Shown: positions 35,248 to 44,658, counted from the first letter of the stretch. The stretch: DNA of 49,237 nt from Porticoccaceae bacterium (GCA_023228865.1 JALOAH010000019.1:1-49237); one strand, 5' to 3'. Translations and numbers: made by a program. Notes: generated by a model not told the origin, from the letters alone.

Positions 35248-36144
35248 ATGTCTGATCCCAAATTGATAAACCGCGCCATCGCCATGTTCAGGGAAGCAAC
35301 GCCGCCACTGGGTTCCCCTATTGAAGAATACCGGGCGAAATTTGACAACCTGTGCATGAGTTTCCAGGTGCCCACAGATACCAAGGTGGAAGAAGTGAAT
35401 GCCAACGGCGTACCCGCCTTCAAAGTCACTGCTACCGGTGTCGCGACAAATACTATTGTTGTTCATTTCCATAGTGGCGGTTACGTGATGGGTTCCGCCA
35501 AGGGTTATCTCGAATTTGCCTCAAGGCTTTCTGCTATCGCCAATGCGCCGGTTGTGGTGCCCGATTACCGGTTGGCTCCTGAAAATCCCTATCCTGCGCC
35601 CCTGGAAGATGCGCTCGCTGTGTATCATTGGCTTCTCGATCGCTACAGCCCGGGCAATATTCTCGTGAGCGGCGATTCTGCCGGTGGTGGCTTGACGCTG
35701 GCGCTGTTGATGAGCGCCCGCGATAGGGGCATTCCTTTGCCCGCAGCTGCTGTGGTGATTTCACCCCTCACCGATCTCGCCGCTGAGGGTAATTCCTATG
35801 AGGAAAACAAGGACAGTGATCCTCTTATTGATCGCGACCTGGCGGTGGGCATGGGGATTGTCTATATCGGCGATCGCGATCCCAAACAGACGCCACTGGC
35901 ATCACCGTTGTACGGAAATCATCAAGGCCTGCCGCCGTTATTCTTTTTGGTGAGTGGATCGGAAGTGTTGCGGGACGACAGTACCAGGGTGGTTGACAGT
36001 ATTTTGGCCGCTGGCGGCAACGCAGAGCTCGTTCAGGTTGATGGGATGGTGCATATCTGGACGATTTTCCCGTTTTTGCCGGAAACCACCGAGGCTATGG
36101 CAAAAATTAAGCATTTTATCGGCAAGCATTTAGGAGTTAATTAA
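35248..36144 (+). CDS. HSL-family (alpha/beta hydrolase fold-3) esterase or lactonase 1
   Basis: The 298-residue protein has the hormone-sensitive-lipase motif GDSAGGG and catalytic His in GMVHIWTIFP. The oxyanion motif reads HFHSGGY where most relatives have HGGG, so Ser replaces the first Gly. This family includes monoterpene epsilon-lactone hydrolases. AGAGG precedes the ATG, and the stop overlaps the start of the next SDR gene (TAATG), which suggests coupled translation. Confidence 0.87.
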   Translation: MSDPKLINRAIAMFREATPPLGSPIEEYRAKFDNLCMSFQVPTDTKVEEVNANGVPAFKVTATGVATNTIVVHFHSGGYVMGSAKGYLEFASRLSAIANAPVVVPDYRLAPENPYPAPLEDALAVYHWLLDRYSPGNILVSGDSAGGGLTLALLMSARDRGIPLPAAAVVISPLTDLAAEGNSYEENKDSDPLIDRDLAVGMGIVYIGDRDPKQTPLASPLYGNHQGLPPLFFLVSGSEVLRDDSTRVVDSILAAGGNAELVQVDGMVHIWTIFPFLPETTEAMAKIKHFIGKHLGVN

Positions 36145-36902
36145 TGGATAAGCAACACAAAGGACGTCTCGCTGTCGTCACTGGCGCCGCTGGAGAAATT
36201 GGCCGCGAAGTGGTCGCCCGTCTGGTGGCTGCAGGAGCAAAGGTGTTGGCGGTGGATCTCGATCCCCTGGCGCTTCAGCAAATGGAAAAAGACTTTGGCA
36301 GTGCGGTCAAAACCGTTGTTGCTGACGTTTCCGATGAGGCTTCCGTGCAGAATTATGCCGAAATGGCCGCCAGACTCGGCAATGGCAAAGTGGATCTTTT
36401 TTTTAATAACGCCGGTATTGAAGGGCCTGTAGCCCCCATAACAAACCAGGATGTCAATCGCTTCGATATGGTGATGGGCGTCAACGTTCGCGGTGTTTTT
36501 CTCGGTTTAAAACATATTCTCAGGCTTATGGGCAAGGGCGGTGTGGTGGTCAATACGGCGAGTACGGCGGCGCTGCGGGGCGCTGTGGGCTTGAGCCCTT
36601 ATATTGCGTCCAAACATGCTGTTCTCGGTTTGACCAAAACTGCAGCCCTGGAAGTTGCCGACAAGGGCATTCGCGTTTGTGCGGTCTGTCCGGGGCCGGT
36701 GGAAGGCAAAATGATGAATCGTATCACCGAGAAACGCAACGCTGTTCAGGGCGCTACAGCACCCACTCCCGGTGTCGGCCTCGGGGGCGGCCGTCTCGCC
36801 AAAGTCGATGAAATTGCAGCCGCTATTTTGTTTCTTTTCAGCGATGATGCCAGCTTTGTCACTGGTGCCCCTTTTATTGTCGACGGTGGGCGTTCAGCGT
36901 AA
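36144..36902 (+). CDS. Short-chain dehydrogenase/reductase (overlaps neighbours)
   Basis: This 252-residue SDR has TGAAGEIG near residue 14, NNAG near 90, an active Ser in NTASTAALRG, and YIASKHAVLG. The Asp in AVDLD suggests NAD(H). Start and stop each overlap an adjacent gene by a base or two, so it lies in the middle of a three-gene hydrolase-SDR-SDR operon. Confidence 0.9.
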   Translation: MDKQHKGRLAVVTGAAGEIGREVVARLVAAGAKVLAVDLDPLALQQMEKDFGSAVKTVVADVSDEASVQNYAEMAARLGNGKVDLFFNNAGIEGPVAPITNQDVNRFDMVMGVNVRGVFLGLKHILRLMGKGGVVVNTASTAALRGAVGLSPYIASKHAVLGLTKTAALEVADKGIRVCAVCPGPVEGKMMNRITEKRNAVQGATAPTPGVGLGGGRLAKVDEIAAAILFLFSDDASFVTGAPFIVDGGRSA

Positions 36903-37639
36903 TGGCATCTACAAAAAATAAAATTGCTTTGGTTACCGGTGGCGCCACCGGCATTGGCGCTGCCTGCGTTCGCCTTCTGGCCAGTCAGGGGTATACCTTG
37001 GTGGTTGCCGACAGGGATCTGGTCACTGCCACTGCTGTCGCCAATTCCATAACCAGTGGCGAAGCCATGGCCTGCGATGTCAGTGACCCGGAATTGCTAA
37101 AGGCGGTTGTCGATCGCACGATGGATCGCTATGGCCGTCTCGATGTCGCTGTCAATAACGCCGGAGTGGGTGTGCCCACACCTTTCAAGGTGGGAGAAAC
37201 CAGCATTGAAGAATGGCGGCGGGTGCTTTCTGTGAATCTCGATGGCGTCTTCTACAGCCTTCACTATGAAATACCAGCCATGCTGGAAAATGGTGGCGGT
37301 GCCATTATCAATATGGCCTCAGTGGCCAGCGTTGGCGGAATGCCCGGCGCTTGCACCTACACTGCGGCAAAACACGGAGTCATTGGTCTCACCAAAACCG
37401 CCGCTGCTGAATATGGAACCCAGGGTATTCGCGTCAACGCAGTTTGCCCAGGGTTTATCGATACCGCCATTTCTCCCCGCAGCGAGCAGCAAAAAGCGGC
37501 TCTGGCAGCTCGACACCCCATAGGCCGTCTCGGTTCTGCGGAGGAAGTGGCAGAGGTGGTGTCGTTTTTGGCATCACCCCAGGCGGGGTTTGTTACCGGT
37601 TCCTGCTACCTGGTTGACGGCGGCTATACGGTTCTATAA
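36902..37639 (+). CDS. Short-chain dehydrogenase/reductase
   Basis: This 245-residue SDR has TGGATGIGAA, VADRD after the second strand, NNAGVGVPTPF, NMASVASVGG and the catalytic YTAAKHGVIG. The ATG overlaps the preceding stop. It probably interconverts a cyclic alcohol and ketone. No terminator is visible before the sigma-54 promoter region that follows. Confidence 0.9.
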   Translation: MASTKNKIALVTGGATGIGAACVRLLASQGYTLVVADRDLVTATAVANSITSGEAMACDVSDPELLKAVVDRTMDRYGRLDVAVNNAGVGVPTPFKVGETSIEEWRRVLSVNLDGVFYSLHYEIPAMLENGGGAIINMASVASVGGMPGACTYTAAKHGVIGLTKTAAAEYGTQGIRVNAVCPGFIDTAISPRSEQQKAALAARHPIGRLGSAEEVAEVVSFLASPQAGFVTGSCYLVDGGYTVL

Positions 37640-37704
37640 AGCCTGAAAACGTTTTTATGGCGCAGGGAAAAAAGTTTTTGGCTTTTTACCTGCGCCACAA
37701 ACAA

Positions 37705-37747
37705 TCTCTTCGTGAAACCTTCAGTGACATTCAGTCTCAAATTGCGA
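37705..37747. promoter_or_regulatory. Putative activator sites upstream of sigma-54 promoter 1
   Basis: TCTCT-TCG-TGAAA (37705-37717) and TCTCA-AAT-TGCGA (37735-37747) match the inverted repeat TCTCA-N3-TGAGA at 8/10 and 9/10 arm positions. They are 30 bp apart, three helical turns. The perfect copy of this repeat is upstream of the other sigma-54 promoter. They are likely binding sites for the AcoR-like regulator. Confidence 0.5.
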
Positions 37748-37809
37748 CAACCATTTTTCTTTTTTAGTAAAAAAACCTTATTTTTAAAGGTTATAAAATT
37801 TTTCCAATT

Positions 37810-37824
37810 TGGCGCGGTCTTTGC
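37810..37824 (+). promoter_or_regulatory. Sigma-54 promoter 1
   Basis: TGGCGCGGTCTTTGC has the invariant GG (37811-37812) and GC (37823-37824) exactly 10 bp apart, as in the -24/-12 class. It lies 46 bp before the SDR gene that begins a five-gene operon. Confidence 0.7.
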
Positions 37825-37870
37825 TCTATCCTTACTTTGAATTCGAATCTGTTTAGGTGAAAATAAAATA

Positions 37871-38632
37871 ATGACACGAATGAACAATAAAATTGCTCTG
37901 ATCACCGGGGCTGCTGGAGGTCTAGGGTCTGCCATTGCGGAACGCTTTGCCGCTGAAGGCGCCAGGGTACTCGTTGCCGATTTGGATGAACGCGGAGGTA
38001 AAACCTTGGTTGAGGGCATTCGCAATCAGGCTGGTGAAGCAGAGTTTTTTGCTCTTGATGTCACCAGCCGCGAATCCTGGGATCAGGCGGTCGCCTACGC
38101 GCTGGAAAAATTTGGCGGTCTGACGACCCTAGCCAATGTCGCCGGAATTTTACATGTGGCCGGACTTTTTGAAGAAACTCGGGAGGGCTGGGATCGCATT
38201 CTTGCGGTTAATCAAACGGCAATTTTTCACGGCTCCCAGGCGTGCCTCGATGCGCTGGTTGCCAGCGGCAATGGCGCCATCGTCAATATTTCGTCTTTAT
38301 GGGGGTTGCGGGGCAGTCCCAAGGCGTTTGCCTATCATGCCAGCAAAGGCGCAGTGAGGATGATGAGCAAAGCCGCCGCCGCTGAGCTGGGTCGATACGG
38401 TATCAGGGTCAACACTATCTTCCCAGGCAGCATAAAAACCCCCATGTCGGATAATGCAGATATGAGCCCGGAGCAAAAGAAGCGCTCCGATGAAATCCAT
38501 GCCGCATTATTGCTGGGACGTCAGGGACTGCCGGAAGATATCGCCTATGCCGCGCTTTATTTTGCTTCAGACGAGGCAAGGTATGTCACCGGCGCAGAGC
38601 TTTGGGTTGATGGCGGCTGGAATACTGTTTAA
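37871..38632 (+). CDS. Short-chain dehydrogenase/reductase (first gene of sigma-54 operon)
   Basis: This 253-residue SDR has TGAAGGLGSA, VADLDERGG after the second strand, the motif NVAG in place of NNAG, an active Ser in NISSLWGLRG and YHASKGAVR. It follows the -24/-12 promoter after a short leader with AGGTGA upstream of the ATG (a second in-frame ATG at 37880 is possible). The conserved second Asn of the NNAG turn is Val, which is unusual but seen in some SDRs. Confidence 0.88.
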   Translation: MTRMNNKIALITGAAGGLGSAIAERFAAEGARVLVADLDERGGKTLVEGIRNQAGEAEFFALDVTSRESWDQAVAYALEKFGGLTTLANVAGILHVAGLFEETREGWDRILAVNQTAIFHGSQACLDALVASGNGAIVNISSLWGLRGSPKAFAYHASKGAVRMMSKAAAAELGRYGIRVNTIFPGSIKTPMSDNADMSPEQKKRSDEIHAALLLGRQGLPEDIAYAALYFASDEARYVTGAELWVDGGWNTV

Positions 38633-38715
38633 CAAAAAATATTGCCCTTAACTGTTAGTTTTCTAGGCAAGCAAAATTTAACGAATTAAAGATTTCCAAA
38701 GAGGATAATAACGTC

Positions 38716-39774
38716 ATGAAAAAATGGGCAGTGGTTGAATGCGAACAGCCTCTTCAATGCATAGAATCAGAGGATCTGGTACCCAAGGGTAAAGAGGTTT
38801 TGCTGGAAGTGACCCATTGCGGTGTTTGCCATTCCGATCTCCATACCTGGAAGGGGTATTTCGATATGGGGGGCGGCCAGATCATGAAAATTACGGAGCG
38901 CGGTGTGAAATTGCCCTGCGCTCCTGGCCACGAAATTGTCGGCAAAGTTATCGCCATGGGGGCTGATGCCAAGGGGGTAGCCATTGGCGACAGGCGCATT
39001 ATTTATCCCTGGATGGGTTGCGGCAAATGTGAGCTCTGTCTGTCAGACCGGGAGAATATGTGTTACACGCCAACCTCTCTGGGTATTTACCGCGACGGCG
39101 GCTTTGCTTCCCAGGTGATTGTCCCCAGCGCTGATTATCTGGTGGATTATGGCGACATCGATCCAGCCCTGGCGTCCACCTTTGCCTGCTCTGGTATTAC
39201 CGTGTATTCCGCCATCAAAAAACTATTTCCCCTGGATCCGCAAAAACCCCTGTTATTGGTGGGCGCCGGCGGCCTCGGCTTGACCGCCATTGCCATGTTG
39301 CGTGCGCTGGGTTATGACAATCTCATCAGTGTCGATATCAGCGCCGACAAGCGCCAGGCAGCGCTGAATGCAGGTGCACGGTACGCCCTGGACGGTTCAC
39401 TGGCCAATGCCGTCGAAGCGATTACGGCGGCAGCCGGTGGTCCGTTGCAGGCGGCCATTGATTTCGTCAATGTAAAACAGACTGCATCCGTGGCGCTGGA
39501 GTGCCTGGTAAAAGGCGGTAAACTGGTTCTGGTGGGTGTGGGCGGCGGTGACATGATGCTGTCGTTGCCCAGTCTGATTTTTCGGCCGCGCTCCATCATC
39601 GGCACTATCACCGGCAGCAAGCAGGATCTTCGCGACGTGGTCGCCCTGGCGCAGTCGGGCAAACTGGCGCCGCTGCCGGTAACCAGAATGCCGAAAGACC
39701 AGGCCAATGAGGCGATGGCGTTACTCAAATCCGGGCAGGTTACGGGTCGCCTGGTGCTTGAAGAATCCCCCTAA
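38716..39774 (+). CDS. Zinc-containing alcohol dehydrogenase
   Basis: This 352-residue MDR enzyme has HCGVCHSDLHTWKGYF, PGHEIVGKV, the structural zinc cysteines GCGKCELCLSDRENMC and the Rossmann loop VGAGGLGLTAIAM. It belongs to the same superfamily as the enzyme at 7.7 kb but is clearly different. In the sigma-54 operon it could oxidise the secondary alcohol released after lactone hydrolysis. AAGAGGA precedes the ATG. Confidence 0.9.
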   Translation: MKKWAVVECEQPLQCIESEDLVPKGKEVLLEVTHCGVCHSDLHTWKGYFDMGGGQIMKITERGVKLPCAPGHEIVGKVIAMGADAKGVAIGDRRIIYPWMGCGKCELCLSDRENMCYTPTSLGIYRDGGFASQVIVPSADYLVDYGDIDPALASTFACSGITVYSAIKKLFPLDPQKPLLLVGAGGLGLTAIAMLRALGYDNLISVDISADKRQAALNAGARYALDGSLANAVEAITAAAGGPLQAAIDFVNVKQTASVALECLVKGGKLVLVGVGGGDMMLSLPSLIFRPRSIIGTITGSKQDLRDVVALAQSGKLAPLPVTRMPKDQANEAMALLKSGQVTGRLVLEESP

Positions 39775-39801
39775 AAATAGCTGAAACATCGAGGAGGAAG
39801 A

Positions 39802-40551
39802 ATGAGACTCAATGGAAAAGTGGCGCTGATCAGCGGTGCAGCAAAAGGTATGGGCGCATCCCACGCCCGCGCCATTGTCGCCGAGGGCGGCAAGGTTATT
39901 CTCGGCGATATCAGCGACGAGCAGATTAAACATCTGGCCGCAGAGTTGGGCAGTGATAACGCCCTTGGCGTCCGCCTCGATGTCACCAGCAGCAGTGATT
40001 GGGCGCAGGCGGTAAAAGCTGGGGTTGATCGCTTTGGCAAAATCAATGTGCTGGTCAATAATGCGGGCATTTTGCACGGCGCGCCCCTGCAAGACTACGA
40101 AGATCAAGATTGGTATCGCCTGATGGACATCAATCTCAACGGGGTTTTCAAAGGGGTTCGCGCGGTTATTCCAGCAATGAAAGCCTGCGCCGGCGGTTCC
40201 ATAATCAATATCTCATCAACCGCAGGCATGAAGGGCTTCTCTGGCGCTTCCGCCTATGTAACCTCAAAATTCGCCATTCGCGGCCTCACCAAAGCGGCTG
40301 CCGTGGAGCTGGCCAAGGAAGGTATTCGCGTCAATTCTGTCCACCCCGGCAATATAGATACCGACATGATTGCCGGAATGTACAAAAAATTGCCCCATGT
40401 GCCGATGGAGCGCATGGGTAAAGCGGAAGAAATCAGCAGTCTGGTGGTGTTTCTCGCCAGTGACGAAAGCTCCTTCAGCACCGGTGCCGAGTTTATTGCC
40501 GATGGCGGTGAAATTGCCGGCATGCCTAATTTATTTGCCGAGAATGAATAG
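39802..40551 (+). CDS. Short-chain dehydrogenase/reductase (20-beta-HSD-like)
   Basis: This 249-residue SDR has SGAAKGMGASHA, LGDISDEQ, NNAGILHGAPL, NISSTAGMKG and YVTSKFAIRG. Its pattern is close to the SDR at 18.3 kb (GMG-SHA, VRGLTKAA). These two are probably paralogues acting on similar substrates at different pathway levels. GAGGAGG precedes the ATG. Confidence 0.9.
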   Translation: MRLNGKVALISGAAKGMGASHARAIVAEGGKVILGDISDEQIKHLAAELGSDNALGVRLDVTSSSDWAQAVKAGVDRFGKINVLVNNAGILHGAPLQDYEDQDWYRLMDINLNGVFKGVRAVIPAMKACAGGSIINISSTAGMKGFSGASAYVTSKFAIRGLTKAAAVELAKEGIRVNSVHPGNIDTDMIAGMYKKLPHVPMERMGKAEEISSLVVFLASDESSFSTGAEFIADGGEIAGMPNLFAENE

Positions 40552-40623
40552 GGCAAAGCCCGTAAATTCCATGGGAAGCTATTTGAGAAATCCCGATAAT
40601 AAAGCCACAAAACGGAATCCACT

Positions 40624-41538
40624 ATGAGTAATTTGACATCAGACCTCTTGGCAGATCTTTACACCAGCTGGAAAAAAACCATGGTGGAACAACCAAACAT
40701 GCCGCTGGAAGAGGTCAGGGCACTGTTTGAACACTGGGGAGATGTGACCACCGAACCCCGGGGACTGGATTATCTGGAGGTTGATGCCGATGGCGTTAGC
40801 GCCCTGTGGGCGGTGCCAAAGGGCTGTGCCCCAGACAGAGTGTTGCTTTGTACCCACGGCGGCGGCTATGTCACCGGCTCCATGTATTCCCATCGCAAAA
40901 TGTTTGGCCATTTTGCCAAGGCGGTGGGCTGTCGTGCCCTGATTGTCGACTACAAACGGGCGCCGGAATATATCCACCCAGGCCCGGTTGACGATGTGGT
41001 TATTGCCTACAATTGGCTGCTCAACAACGAAAAAATAGCGCCCAACCATATTGCCTTCCTTGGCGATTCTGCCGGTGGTGGTCTGGCCATCGCCGCCATG
41101 CTGCGGGCACGGGATAAGGGTTTGCCGCTGCCAGCGGCTTCTATTCCCTTGTCCCCCTACCTGGATATGGAAGTGCTCGGTGAATCCTTTGACACCAATG
41201 CGGATAAAGACAAACTGGTCTGCAAGGAAGTCACCTACGAGATGGTCAAGGTGTTTCTCGGCGAAAATGGCAATCGCAAAGACCCCTACGCCAATCCCTT
41301 GTACGGTGATTTAAACGGTTTGCCGCCAATGTTGATCCAGGTGGGGGGTGACGAGGTGCTGCTCGATGACAGCAAGCGTTTTTATGAACTTGCCAAAGCC
41401 ACTGGCGTGGCTATCCGTCTGGAAGTGATTCCGGGTATGCAGCATGTGTTTCATTTTCTTGCCGGTTCTGAGCCCGAAGCGGACAGCGCCATTGCCAGAG
41501 CCGCTGCCTGGGTGCGGCCGCTGCTGGGTTTGGCCTAA
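40624..41538 (+). CDS. HSL-family (alpha/beta hydrolase fold-3) esterase or lactonase 2
   Basis: The 304-residue enzyme has a canonical oxyanion loop THGGGYVTGSM, nucleophile GDSAGGGLA, acid region GGDEVLLDD and catalytic His in GMQHVFHF. It shares the family with the hydrolase at 35.2 kb but has an intact HGGG. By analogy with MlhB-type hydrolases it may open the lactone made by the Baeyer-Villiger monooxygenase; this is inference from context. Confidence 0.9.
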   Translation: MSNLTSDLLADLYTSWKKTMVEQPNMPLEEVRALFEHWGDVTTEPRGLDYLEVDADGVSALWAVPKGCAPDRVLLCTHGGGYVTGSMYSHRKMFGHFAKAVGCRALIVDYKRAPEYIHPGPVDDVVIAYNWLLNNEKIAPNHIAFLGDSAGGGLAIAAMLRARDKGLPLPAASIPLSPYLDMEVLGESFDTNADKDKLVCKEVTYEMVKVFLGENGNRKDPYANPLYGDLNGLPPMLIQVGGDEVLLDDSKRFYELAKATGVAIRLEVIPGMQHVFHFLAGSEPEADSAIARAAAWVRPLLGLA

Positions 41539-41567
41539 GGTTTTCCAATGGTTTTGCTGAGGTGGAA

Positions 41568-42350
41568 ATGACAAGATTCTCTGGAAAAGTCGCTCTGGTT
41601 ACAGGCGCTGTTGGCGGTATCGGCGAGGAAACCTGCCGCCGTTTAATCAATGATGGTGCCAACGTCGCGCTGCTTGATATTAACAGCGACGCCTTGCAGA
41701 GGACGGCTCAGGCGTTGGGTTCTTCGGCCCGTGCCCATTATTGCGATGTCAGTGATGAAACCTCCGTGGCGATGGCAATTGCTGAGGTGGTCAAACAGTA
41801 TGGCCGCATCGATATTGGCGTTCTCAATGCCGGTATTTCCGGTAAGCGCCAGTCATTTCAGGATGTGGATGTCGCAGCTTTCGACAAAATTTTGTCAGTG
41901 AACACCCGCGGCGTGTTCCTGGGCTTAAAACATCTTTACCCGGTGATGAGTGGCCAGGGTGGCGGCGCCATTGTGGTTACCGCATCTACAGAAGCTTTGC
42001 GGGGCAATGCCGGTCTCGGCGCCTATGTGGCCAGCAAACATGCCGTCATCGGCCTGGTAAAAACCGCCGCCCTCGAATGGGCAGGGGAAAATATTCGCGT
42101 CAACTGCATTAATCCCTGCCCCGTGGACACGCCCATGCTGCGGGCAATTGAGCAGGAGTTTATCGACAAAGGCATTAGCGATGTTCGCCAGCGCTACACC
42201 GCGCGCATACCCCAGCAGCGCTATGCAACCACCGCCGAAGTGGCCAGTTTTATTGCCTTTCTGGCCAGCGATGAAGCCAGTTTTTCCACTGGTGGCACCT
42301 ATCTGGTGGATGGCGGCGTGATGGCGGGGGCGCCGTTGGTGAGGGGATAA
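41568..42350 (+). CDS. Short-chain dehydrogenase/reductase (last gene of sigma-54 operon)
   Basis: This 260-residue SDR has TGAVGGIGEE, LLDINSDALQ, an LNAG motif, TASTEALRGNAG and YVASKHAVIG. ATG 41568 has GAGG 8 bp upstream and is preferred to GTG 41562. It resembles the SDR at 36.1 kb (TASTAALRG, SKHAVLG), suggesting duplication. It is convergent with the regulator gene. Confidence 0.9.
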   Translation: MTRFSGKVALVTGAVGGIGEETCRRLINDGANVALLDINSDALQRTAQALGSSARAHYCDVSDETSVAMAIAEVVKQYGRIDIGVLNAGISGKRQSFQDVDVAAFDKILSVNTRGVFLGLKHLYPVMSGQGGGAIVVTASTEALRGNAGLGAYVASKHAVIGLVKTAALEWAGENIRVNCINPCPVDTPMLRAIEQEFIDKGISDVRQRYTARIPQQRYATTAEVASFIAFLASDEASFSTGGTYLVDGGVMAGAPLVRG

Positions 42351-42379
42351 AACCCGCACCCAAAGTGACGCCCTCAATC

Positions 42380-42417
42380 AAAAAAGGCGAACTCAACCAA
42401 AAAAGGCGAACTCAACC
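42380..42417. repeat. Exact 19-bp tandem duplication at the end of the regulator gene
   Basis: AAAAAAGGCGAACTCAACC occurs twice in direct succession (42380-42398, 42399-42417). The second copy includes the regulator's stop codon (complement of 42412-42414), so the duplicate lies just outside the gene and does not change the protein. Confidence 0.85.
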
Positions 42418-44352
42418 AAGATTGTACTGCTTGATGCGCCTGTACACGGTCGCCCTCGAAATACCCAGCATCTTGGCCGCAGTGGTGGCATCGCCATTCG
42501 CTGAAGATAGCGCCCGGGCAATCATTTCCCGCTCCATGGCCACCATTTGCGTTCCCGGAGGTAGTTGCTGGCCGCTGGCGGTGCCAGAGTCCCCGTGACA
42601 ATGATGGCCGTGGAGCTGGTTGGCAAAGTCCGGTGACAGGTCATCCCATTCGAGGATGCCGTCTGGCGACAGGGCGACAAGACATTCCAATACATTGCGC
42701 AGCTCCCTGATATTCCCCGGCCAATGGTGAGCGGACAGTTTCTCCAGCAGCCCTTCCCCGAGAGCGGGAACGGCCTCCCCAGGGCGGACAATTTTTTCCA
42801 ACAGTGCTGCTATCAGGTGGGGAAGATCTGCGATGCGCTCCCGCAAGGGCGGAATTTTCAGGGACGCGCCGTTGAGCCGATAAAACAGGTCTGCTCGAAA
42901 CGAGCCGTCGGCCACTTTCTCTGCAAGTGGTTTGTTGGTGGCGGCAATAACCTGAACATCAATTTTTCTGCGTCTGGATTCCCCCAGGCGGGAAATTTCT
43001 TTTTCCTCCAAAACCCGCAGCAGGTAAGGTTGAAGTTCCAGGGGCATGTCACCAATTTCGTCAAGAAAAATGGTGCCGCCGTGGGCGTCTTCAAAACGTC
43101 CCTTGGCGCCGCCGCGACGGGAGCCGGTAAAGGCGCCTTCAGCATGACCGAAGAGTTCGCTGGCAATGAGATCCCGAGGCAGAGCCGCGCAATTGACGGC
43201 GACAAAGGGCGCGTTGTCATCGTGGTGAGCGCGGTGAATGGCGTTGGCAAAGACATCCTTGCCATTTCCGGTTTCGCCAAGAAGGAGAATCGGCATTTTT
43301 CTGGCGCCATAAAGCTGGGCTCTTTGCAGCAGCGGTTTCAGCGCCGGGCTGGCCAGGGCAACTTCCAAGCAGGGGGGTGCCAGGGCAGGATGGGGGTGGG
43401 ATGGGCGCCGGGTTGGCGACGCGTCGAGATGAATAAGACCACCGCTGCCATCCTGAAACCAGTGAATCTGCTCCGCTCTGATCCAGTCTGGCAGATTTTT
43501 CGGCGCGCGTGCGCGGATTGCGTCCGCATCCAAACCTGCCAGAACTTGCCCTGGTGGGATGGCAGGTACTTCCCGCCCTGTGGCGTGAGCCTGAACCAGG
43601 CGTCCGTAGCGGTCAAAAGCCACAAGACCTTTGCCGGGTTTTTGCAAGCTGGCATGGGCTTCTCTGATTTTCGCCCATTCCGCTGACAACGCCGCCTCAA
43701 TTTCTCCGTTGATGGCGCCGAGAATAAGGGCGAGGAGGAGGGGAATTTCGGCAATAGAGGCACTGTTGTTGGTGCTGATATTGACCACACCCAGGGTTTG
43801 TTGGTTGAAAGGGTCGCGCACCAGGCCAGCGATGCAGCTGAGGGCTTTGTCGGCAAGACAAAAATGTTCCTGACCAAAAATCTGCACCGTGCGCCCCAGG
43901 GTGAGGGCAGTGCCAATGGCATTGGTGCCAATGGACATCTCCCGCCAGTTCTGGCCGGGGGCGCTCCATTGGGATTTGAGACTGTCGACAAACTCCCTGT
44001 CGCCATCAATGGACAGCAGCGTGGCATTGGCATCGGCAGCCACCAAGGCACATTGTGTGCGGCTGAGACGGTCGCTGATTTTGGGCAGGCTCTTGGCAAT
44101 GGCACTGATCAGAATATCGTTGCGGGAGCGCAGCTGAAGCAGTTCATTGTCGGAGATAACCTTTGACTGCTGGCGGCGGTAGGGATCAATACCCTGGTTG
44201 GAACAGCGCTGCCATGACGCCAGAACCTCTTCGCGAACAGAGGTTTTGTTAATGGGTTTATTGCAGACAAAGCGCTCCCAGGCAGAGGCTACTCGAGAGA
44301 GATACTCTGGCGTCGGCAGTACTGCCTGATGTTGAACATTGGACAAAGTCAT
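42412..44352 (-). CDS. AcoR-like sigma-54-dependent transcriptional activator
   Basis: This 646-residue enhancer-binding protein has an N-terminal AcoR-type start (SWQRCSNQGIDP), a GAF-like sensory region (about 75-230), an AAA+ domain with Walker A LLGETGNGKD, the sigma-54 contact loop GAFTGSRRG, Walker B GGTIFLDEIGDM, and a C-terminal Fis-type helix-turn-helix (ATTAAKMLGISRATVYRRIK). It should sense a small molecule and activate -24/-12 promoters. Two such promoters flank it, one before the convergent operon and one before the divergent BVMO gene. Confidence 0.94.
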   Translation of the reverse strand: MTLSNVQHQAVLPTPEYLSRVASAWERFVCNKPINKTSVREEVLASWQRCSNQGIDPYRRQQSKVISDNELLQLRSRNDILISAIAKSLPKISDRLSRTQCALVAADANATLLSIDGDREFVDSLKSQWSAPGQNWREMSIGTNAIGTALTLGRTVQIFGQEHFCLADKALSCIAGLVRDPFNQQTLGVVNISTNNSASIAEIPLLLALILGAINGEIEAALSAEWAKIREAHASLQKPGKGLVAFDRYGRLVQAHATGREVPAIPPGQVLAGLDADAIRARAPKNLPDWIRAEQIHWFQDGSGGLIHLDASPTRRPSHPHPALAPPCLEVALASPALKPLLQRAQLYGARKMPILLLGETGNGKDVFANAIHRAHHDDNAPFVAVNCAALPRDLIASELFGHAEGAFTGSRRGGAKGRFEDAHGGTIFLDEIGDMPLELQPYLLRVLEEKEISRLGESRRRKIDVQVIAATNKPLAEKVADGSFRADLFYRLNGASLKIPPLRERIADLPHLIAALLEKIVRPGEAVPALGEGLLEKLSAHHWPGNIRELRNVLECLVALSPDGILEWDDLSPDFANQLHGHHCHGDSGTASGQQLPPGTQMVAMEREMIARALSSANGDATTAAKMLGISRATVYRRIKQYNLG

Positions 44353-44645
44353 AGTTGCTTTTCTCTGTGGCCAGGAAACGGATGAATGGTTGATTCCAGC
44401 GGTTTCACAATCAATCTTCAGGTTTCTAATGTGCGGCCTTGCTTTGTTGGTTAACTTTTTGTTTTTTATAATGTTATTTTTTTAAAAAGACCCTGGCGGC
44501 CTGGACAAAGTCTGATCGCCAATTAACGCATAGGGCGCCGCGGTTATCAAGCCGTTGCCAATTTTTTTCGATCTGGCGTCGGGTTATGGCTTTGCTGTCG
44601 TCGCCAGCAATGGTCAGGATATTTTCTCGCGAGACGGGGCGTTTG

Positions 44646-44658
44646 TCTCAATATGAGA
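44646..44658. promoter_or_regulatory. Putative activator site upstream of sigma-54 promoter 2
   Basis: TCTCA-ATA-TGAGA is a perfect 5-bp-arm inverted repeat 105 bp upstream of the -24 element, a usual enhancer distance. Two imperfect copies lie before the other sigma-54 promoter. Confidence 0.55.

Noticed and set aside
42724..43686. A 320-codon + strand frame opposite the sigma-54 activator
   Set aside because: The activator on the other strand has all family motifs; this frame is its shadow.
44625..44634. TCTCGCGAGA as an additional activator site
   Set aside because: Its half-sites are spaced 2 bp rather than 5 bp apart, unlike the TCTCA-N3-TGAGA sites, so it was not counted as one.
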